Shown here: positions 5,278-9,504 of the stretch, piece after piece
Layout of the letters: each line of letters opens with the position of its first letter
How positions within the stretch are numbered: the first letter of the stretch is position 1
DNA from: an uncultured Coriobacteriales bacterium
GTDB lineage: Bacteria > Actinomycetota > Coriobacteriia > Coriobacteriales > Atopobiaceae
Reading direction: 5' to 3'
DNA length: 9,504 bases
Assembly (NCBI GenBank): GCA_946530775.1
Contig: CAMNAH010000027.1
Span: 1 to 9,504 of the forward strand
Program-made: the position numbers and the translations under genes
Notes under the pieces: model-generated
What the model was told of the DNA's origin: nothing
The model's database searches: none
The model's input: only the letters and a program-made list of their open reading frames with translations

Positions 5278-7140
5278 ATGCAGGAACAATTGGATGCTCT
5301 TATCCGCGCCGCGCTGGCGGCTGCCCAGGCATCGGGAGAGCTCGATGCCTTCGAGGTGGCCGACACGGGCATCGAGCGCCCAGCGGACCCCGCCAACGGC
5401 GATTTCTCGTCCACGGTTGCCATGCGCTCGGCAAAGCTCGCTCATAAGGCACCGCGCGCCATCGCAGAGGCGATCGTCGCGCATATCGGTGAGGCCGAGG
5501 GCGTCGACCGTGTCGAGATCGCGGGCCCCGGCTTCATCAACTTCTACCTCTCCACGGCTTCCGCAAACGACGTCTTCAACCAGGTACGTGCCAAGGGCGA
5601 GGACTTCGGGAAGTCCGATCTTGGCGGCGGCCAGAAGGTCCAGGTCGAGTTCATCTCGGCCAATCCCGTGGGTCCCATGCACATCGGCCATGGCCGCTGG
5701 GCGGCTCTGGGAGACTCGCTCTGCAATGTGATGGAGCATGCTGGCTACGATGTCGAGCGCGAGTACTACATCAACGACCACGGCTCGCAGATGGACGTCT
5801 TCGGTTCCTCGATCGCCGTGCGCTACCTGCAGATCGCCAAGCTGGTGGGGGAGGGCAAGACCCTCGCGGAGGCTCAGAACGCCCTCTATGACGACCGTGA
5901 GGCCTTCGTCGAGGAGTCCGCGGCGGCCGAGGAGGAAGGGCGTGAGGCTGATCCTGCGCGTTTCCCCTACACCGCGGCGTTCAACGAGGCGCTCGGCGGC
6001 AACGCCTACGGCGGAGACTACATCATCGATCTCGCTGCCCGTTTCTGGGAGATCGACGGCGAATCGCTCGTCGCCGCAACCGATGACGAGCGCTGCGCGA
6101 GCTTCCGCGAGCGCGGCTACCGCATGATGCTCGACTCCATCCGCGATACCTGCCACGAGGCGCGCTGCGACTTCGACGTGTGGTTTTCCGAGCGTTCGCT
6201 CTATGTGCCCGACGAGGAGGGCAAGGACGCGGTGCATCGCGCGTTCGACAAGCTCGCAGAGATGGGCCACACCTACACCACCGACGACGGTGCGCTCTGG
6301 TTCCGCTCCACGGCCTTCGGCGACGACAAGGACCGCGTGCTCGTGAAGAGCAACGGCGAATACACCTATTTCGCCTCCGACGTGGCCTACCACTGGAACA
6401 AGTTCCAGCGCGTCGAGCATGTCATCGACATCTGGGGTGCCGACCACCACGGCTATATCAAGCGCGTCGATTCTGCCTGCGAGGCCCTCGGCTATCCCGG
6501 GCGCTTCGAGGTCCTGCTCGGCCAGCTTGTGAACCTGCTCCGTAACGGCGAGGCCGTGCGCATGTCCAAGCGCAAGGGCACCATGGTCACCTTCGACGAG
6601 CTGCTCGCCGAGGTGGGCGCCGACGCCACGCGCTACACGCTCGTCTCCAAGTCGGCCAACCAGATGATCGACTTCGACATCGAGGTGGTCAAGCGCCAGG
6701 ACAACACCAACCCCGTCTACTACGTGCAGTACGCCCACGCGCGCATCTGCTCGATCCTGCGCCGTGCCGCCGGCGTCACGTTCGAGGAGGCCGCTGAGCT
6801 GGGCATGGACAAGGTTGCCGAGATGGCCGTGGGTGCCGATCCGGATGTCTCGCTGCTCACCGACGAGACCGAGAACGCGCTTGCCCGCAAGCTCTCCGAG
6901 TTCGCGAGCCTCATCGAGGCATCTGCACGCGACCGTGCGCCGTTCCGCCTCACGCACTACGCCGAGGAGCTGGCCGGCCAGTTCCATTCGTTCTACACCG
7001 TGTGCCAGGTTCTGCCGAGCGAGGGCCGTCCCGTGGACGCTGCGCTCTCCAAGGCGCGCCTTGCCGCCTGCGACGCCACGCGCCGCGTTCTCGCGCTTAC
7101 GCTCAAGCTGATTGGAGTCTCATCGCCCGAGCGTATGTAG
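5278..7140 (+). CDS. argS: Arginine--tRNA ligase
   Basis: This 620-residue class I aminoacyl-tRNA synthetase charges tRNA-Arg with arginine in the cytoplasm. An N-terminal additional domain that contacts the tRNA D-loop (about 1-100) precedes the Rossmann catalytic core. The core has FISANPVGPMHIGHGRW with the HIGH signature at 135-138, and the KMSKS-equivalent loop RMSKRKG (428-434). From about 483 the DALR anticodon-binding domain follows, starting VQYAHARI. Length is slightly above the usual ~550-580 residues, within the family range. The start ATG 5278 has GGAAGGGA (5263-5270) 7 nt upstream, inside the end of pncB. The gene is the last of its transcript, with a terminator 29 nt after the stop. 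Confidence 0.98.
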   Translation: MQEQLDALIRAALAAAQASGELDAFEVADTGIERPADPANGDFSSTVAMRSAKLAHKAPRAIAEAIVAHIGEAEGVDRVEIAGPGFINFYLSTASANDVFNQVRAKGEDFGKSDLGGGQKVQVEFISANPVGPMHIGHGRWAALGDSLCNVMEHAGYDVEREYYINDHGSQMDVFGSSIAVRYLQIAKLVGEGKTLAEAQNALYDDREAFVEESAAAEEEGREADPARFPYTAAFNEALGGNAYGGDYIIDLAARFWEIDGESLVAATDDERCASFRERGYRMMLDSIRDTCHEARCDFDVWFSERSLYVPDEEGKDAVHRAFDKLAEMGHTYTTDDGALWFRSTAFGDDKDRVLVKSNGEYTYFASDVAYHWNKFQRVEHVIDIWGADHHGYIKRVDSACEALGYPGRFEVLLGQLVNLLRNGEAVRMSKRKGTMVTFDELLAEVGADATRYTLVSKSANQMIDFDIEVVKRQDNTNPVYYVQYAHARICSILRRAAGVTFEEAAELGMDKVAEMAVGADPDVSLLTDETENALARKLSEFASLIEASARDRAPFRLTHYAEELAGQFHSFYTVCQVLPSEGRPVDAALSKARLAACDATRRVLALTLKLIGVSSPERM

Positions 7141-7168
7141 AGAATATATGAATAGTTATTTAACAAAA

Positions 7169-7198
7169 AAATCAGCCCGTTAAATGACGGGCTGATTT
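7169..7198 (+). terminator. Intrinsic terminator after argS
   Basis: A 12-bp stem (AAATCAGCCCGT 7169-7180 with ACGGGCTGATTT 7187-7198) and a 6-nt loop are followed by a T-rich stretch running to 7211. The A run before the stem (7165-7171) would also make it work on the minus strand. It closes the pncB-argS transcript. Confidence 0.88.
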
Positions 7199-7203
7199 CT
7201 TAT

Positions 7204-7233
7204 ATCTTTTTACTTAATCTTTTTGCATAAAAT
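7204..7233 (+). promoter_or_regulatory. Candidate promoter of the winged-helix regulator
   Basis: TAAAAT (7228-7233) matches 5 of 6 bases of the -10 consensus, 30 nt before the GTG start. The -35 position (TCTTTT) is poor. Two copies of ATCTTTTT, starting at 7204 and 7217, lie just upstream at a 13-nt spacing and could be an activator or autoregulator site. They could also simply be AT-rich spacer. Confidence 0.3.
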
Positions 7234-7263
7234 CTGTGCGGCATCGCAGCTTGGAGGATATAG

Positions 7264-7941
7264 GTGGACGTACGCGAATATATCGCAATCCGCAGGGCTT
7301 ACAACCTAGTGCGCCAGGATATACCCTCCAATTCACGTTTGACGTTCGAGGAGGCGGCCGTTCTCGCCCTGCTCGACTCATCTGATGAGCCGCTGCCCAC
7401 CTCATCGATTGCAAATTGGCAGCATGCGCTTCGCCCCACCATGACGCATCGTGCCAACCACCTTGCAAGCCTCGGCCTTATCGATCGCACGCCCGGCCAG
7501 AGCGACCGCCGCAACGTTGTGTGCGAGATCACCGATAAGGGTAGGGAGACGCTTATGGGCCTGTGCACCGATGTGCGCCAGGTTCTCTCGCGCGGGAAGG
7601 TGCTCACCCGCATCGATGCCGAGCGCGTCAAGCGATACCTGCTCGCCATGGGCCAGTACTACGTGCAGGCATCCGACCTCATCCTTCTGGGTCTTTGCCT
7701 GAACGATCGCGAGGGCGTGCCCATCGCGCTTCTCGTGGGCGCGCTCGGCCTTCTGCAGCCGACCGTCTCGATGTCCGTGCAGGCGCTCGAGGACCGTGGG
7801 CTCGTCAAGCGCGACGTGCCGGGCTCCAAGGCCGTCAAGGCGCTGCTCACCGATCAGGGCAGGCTCATGGCCGAGGACCTTATCGTGTGCATCGAGGGCA
7901 TGATCGTCAAGCGCAGGCCGCGCAACTCATCGACCAACTAA
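7264..7941 (+). CDS. MarR-like transcriptional regulator with two tandem winged-helix domains
   Basis: This 225-residue protein contains two related winged helix-turn-helix domains in one chain. Domain 1 spans about 26-100 and domain 2 about 138-212. They align over recognition helix and wing: LRPTMTHRANHLASLGLIDR (56-75) against LQPTVSMSVQALEDRGLVKR (164-183), offset 108, and ITDKGR (89-94) against LTDQGR (195-200), offset 106. Domain 1 has the MarR-type wing with SDRRN (80-84); the wing of domain 2 is two residues shorter and lacks the Asp-Arg-Arg. Most MarR proteins are ~140-160 residues with one such domain and dimerise through terminal helices. This one may act as a built-in pseudo-dimer. 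The start is GTG 7264, with GGAGG 6 nt upstream (7253-7257). No ligand or target can be read from the sequence. rho follows 221 nt downstream on the same strand, with no terminator seen between. Confidence 0.85.
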   Translation: MDVREYIAIRRAYNLVRQDIPSNSRLTFEEAAVLALLDSSDEPLPTSSIANWQHALRPTMTHRANHLASLGLIDRTPGQSDRRNVVCEITDKGRETLMGLCTDVRQVLSRGKVLTRIDAERVKRYLLAMGQYYVQASDLILLGLCLNDREGVPIALLVGALGLLQPTVSMSVQALEDRGLVKRDVPGSKAVKALLTDQGRLMAEDLIVCIEGMIVKRRPRNSSTN

Positions 7942-7976
7942 GCAGCATCCGTCGTCGGTATCTGCACGTCGCATGG

Positions 7977-7998
7977 GCGGACTTGCAATTGCATCCGC
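7977..7998. repeat. Imperfect palindrome over the candidate rho -35
   Basis: GCGGA (7977-7981) and TCCGC (7994-7998) flank TGCAA/TTGCA (7984-7993), with two extra bases (CT) on the left side only. The inner ten bases are a perfect palindrome. It overlaps the -35 of the candidate rho promoter, the usual place for a repressor operator. Who binds it, if anything, is unknown. Confidence 0.45.
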
Positions 7999-8010
7999 TT
8001 ATGGTATCCT
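7983..8010 (+). promoter_or_regulatory. Candidate rho promoter
   Basis: TTGCAA (7983-7988, 4 of 6) and TATCCT (8005-8010, 4 of 6) are 16 nt apart. The -10 is preceded by TGG, giving an extended -10 element. Transcription would start near 8017 and leave a leader of about 146 nt, in line with the long leaders through which rho is autoregulated in other bacteria. Confidence 0.42.
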
Positions 8011-8109
8011 TCAACATAGTCCAAGGCGCTTGCCGAGGCATCCTCCCGCTTAGATAAATCGATTCCTCTTTTATGCTGCTTGTCCATGTTGTTTGTCGGG
8101 AGAAGATTC

Positions 8110-8131
8110 GGGATATGCGATTGGCTATCCC
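8110..8131 (+). promoter_or_regulatory. Small hairpin in the rho leader
   Basis: GGGATA (8110-8115) pairs with TATCCC (8126-8131) around a 10-nt loop, 31 nt before the rho start codon. It has no T tract and could be an mRNA leader structure. Six base pairs can arise by chance. Confidence 0.25.
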
Positions 8132-8162
8132 ATACGCACCATCCAATGAGAAAGGCTTTTCC

Positions 8163-9504
8163 ATGGCCGAAGAAACACCCGAAACCATCGAGTCCGCCCC
8201 GAGCGTCGAGGCGGCTCCCATAGTCGATGCCGCGCCCGCAGAGCAGTCTGATGGCACCGAGGAGGCGCCTAAGGCACGCAAGACGCGCACGACGCGCCGC
8301 CGCACCAAGAAGGCCGCTGAGGACGCAGCTGCAGAGCCTGCTGCCGAAGCTGCGCCCGCAGCCGCTGAGAATGCCCCTGCGCCTGTCGAGGCTGCGCCCG
8401 CAGAGGGCGATGCCGCTCCCGCGGACTCCGAAGAGGCCAAGCCCAAGGCGAAGACCAGGACGCGTCGTTCAAAGGCCAAGCACGAGCAGCCCTTCTCCTC
8501 GATCGAGGAGATGACGCGCATGACGCAGGCGGCAACGCTCGCCTCGTCCGAGGCCACGCCCATGCCCGCTACCACGCTCGCCGAGGCCGCACCCGTTGCG
8601 ACCGAGGGTGCCGAGGCTGCTCCGCAGGAGCGCACGACCGGCTCGCGTCGCAGGCGCCATAGCCAGAACGGCCAGGCCAATGCCGCCCAGCCCCAGGGCA
8701 ACGGCAACCAGAACAAGAACCAGAGCCGCCGCAACCGCCGCGCGGCTGCCGAGCCCACGCTGACTCGCGAGGAGCTCGCCGAGCTCAAGGTGGGGGAGCT
8801 GCGTACCAAGGCATCCGAACTCGGTATCGATTACACCGGCATGAAGAAGGCCGAGCTCGTCGAGGCTATCTTCGAGGGTGCTGCGCGCGCAGAGGGGTTC
8901 AAGACCGTCAAGGGTCTGCTCGAGATCGCCAACGAGGGCTACGGCATCCTGCGTACGGGCAACTACATGGAGGGCGATGACGATGCCTTCGTGCACCAGT
9001 CTATCGTCAAGCAGATGGGGCTCCGTCCAGGCGATCAGCTCGTGGGCACCGTGGCGCCCGCGCGCTCCGGCAACAAGTATCCGCCGCTCACCTCCATCGC
9101 TACCGTGAACGGCCACGATCCGGAGGAGGCGCGCCATCGTCCGCGCTTCCGCGACCTCACGCCCATCTTCCCCAACGAGCGCCTCACCATGGAGACCGGC
9201 AAGGACTCCATCACGGGACGCGCCATCGACCTTGTGGCGCCTATCGGCAAGGGCCAGCGCGGCCTTATCGTCTCGCCCCCCAAGGCCGGCAAGACCACGG
9301 TGCTCAAGAGGATCTGCCAGTCCATCGCGCACAACAACCCCGAGGTCCATCTCATCTGCCTGCTCGTCGACGAGCGCCCCGAGGAAGTCACCGACATGGA
9401 GCGCTCCATCAAGGGCGATGTGGTTGCCTCCACGTTCGATATGCCCGCCGAGAACCACACCAAGGTTGCCGAGATGGTGATCGAGCATGCAAAGCGCCTG
9501 GTCG
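8163..9504 (+). CDS. rho: Transcription termination factor Rho, with long N-terminal insertion; C-terminus outside window
   Basis: The open frame runs off the window after 447 codons. Rho is a ring-shaped hexameric RNA helicase/ATPase that ends transcription. Residues 1-199 form an extra N-terminal region absent from E. coli Rho. It is rich in Ala, Glu and Pro, with basic patches (KTRTTRRRTKK near 42, RTRRSK near 100, SRRRRH near 162) and a Q/N-rich stretch at 167-187. The Rho_N helical domain follows (about 200-240: LTREELAELKVGELR). Next is the OB-fold primary RNA-binding site with GYGILR at 259-264, equivalent to E. coli GFGFLR. The ATPase core has Walker A SPPKAGKTT (371-379) and LVDERPEEVTDM. 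The catalytic centre downstream, including the R-loop, is not in view. Such insertions are known in actinobacterial Rho. ATG 8163 is chosen because AAAGG lies 7 nt upstream; in-frame ATGs at 8073 and 8115 have worse spacing or no ribosome binding site. Confidence 0.97.
   Translation, partial: MAEETPETIESAPSVEAAPIVDAAPAEQSDGTEEAPKARKTRTTRRRTKKAAEDAAAEPAAEAAPAAAENAPAPVEAAPAEGDAAPADSEEAKPKAKTRTRRSKAKHEQPFSSIEEMTRMTQAATLASSEATPMPATTLAEAAPVATEGAEAAPQERTTGSRRRRHSQNGQANAAQPQGNGNQNKNQSRRNRRAAAEPTLTREELAELKVGELRTKASELGIDYTGMKKAELVEAIFEGAARAEGFKTVKGLLEIANEGYGILRTGNYMEGDDDAFVHQSIVKQMGLRPGDQLVGTVAPARSGNKYPPLTSIATVNGHDPEEARHRPRFRDLTPIFPNERLTMETGKDSITGRAIDLVAPIGKGQRGLIVSPPKAGKTTVLKRICQSIAHNNPEVHLICLLVDERPEEVTDMERSIKGDVVASTFDMPAENHTKVAEMVIEHAKRLV

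Noticed and set aside
3799..6987. A 1062-codon open frame on the minus strand, antisense to pncB and argS
   Set aside because: It mirrors two certain genes, crosses their junction, and its translation is dominated by His, Asp, Gly, Val, Leu and Arg, as expected from the complement of G/C-ending codons. It has no recognisable domain, and stop codons are rare in this frame simply because of composition.
8163..8560. Repeated GCGCCCGCAG-type units read as a DNA repeat or CRISPR-like array
   Set aside because: They are irregular codon-level repeats of Ala-Pro-Ala-Glu in the Rho insertion, with no constant spacing or spacers.
7907..9488. Minus-strand frames of 300 and 339 codons antisense to rho
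   Set aside because: Ala/Ser- and Gly/His-rich shadows of a certain Rho gene.

Overview
The window looks like chromosomal DNA from a high-GC actinobacterium, most likely of class Coriobacteriia (Collinsella-like). This is inferred from the strongly G/C-ending codon use, the Rho protein with a long Ala/Arg/Gln/Asn-rich N-terminal insertion, and the general character of the proteins. No species can be named from the sequence alone. It is a housekeeping region. No transposase, phage gene, CRISPR array or toxin-antitoxin pair was found.

Layout. 1-693 (+) is the 3' part of an SPFH/band-7 (prohibitin-like) membrane protein. It converges on a minus-strand gene at 1937-756, a polytopic polyprenyl-phosphate sugar-1-phosphate transferase of the WecA/TagO type, and the two share a hairpin terminator at 727-753. 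The stretch 1938-2440 has no protein gene. It holds a candidate 6S-like regulatory RNA (2063-2228, +), then tRNA-Ala(CGC) at 2316-2391 with its own promoter and a strong terminator. Next come three plus-strand genes: an orphan PflX-like radical SAM protein (2441-3379), a small coiled-coil protein with one C-terminal membrane helix (3438-3755), and nicotinate phosphoribosyltransferase pncB (3796-5274). argS (5278-7140) lies 3 nt after pncB and ends at a clear terminator (7169-7198). After an AT-rich spacer comes a regulator with two tandem winged-helix domains (7264-7941). Last is rho (8163 to the window edge, C-terminus missing), preceded by a 221-nt gap with a candidate promoter, a palindrome over its -35 and a leader hairpin.

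How the genes relate. The window combines envelope functions (SPFH protein, cell-wall glycopolymer priming enzyme, small membrane protein), translation (tRNA-Ala, ArgRS), NAD salvage (PncB) and global transcription control (the putative 6S RNA, Rho and the winged-helix protein). pncB-argS is very probably one transcript. The most unusual items are the unannotated 6S-like RNA, the single-chain double winged-helix regulator next to rho, the Q/N-rich Rho insertion, and the terminator that ends only 13 nt before the radical SAM start codon. I found no clearly new multi-gene system. Promoters and operators are pattern matches only.
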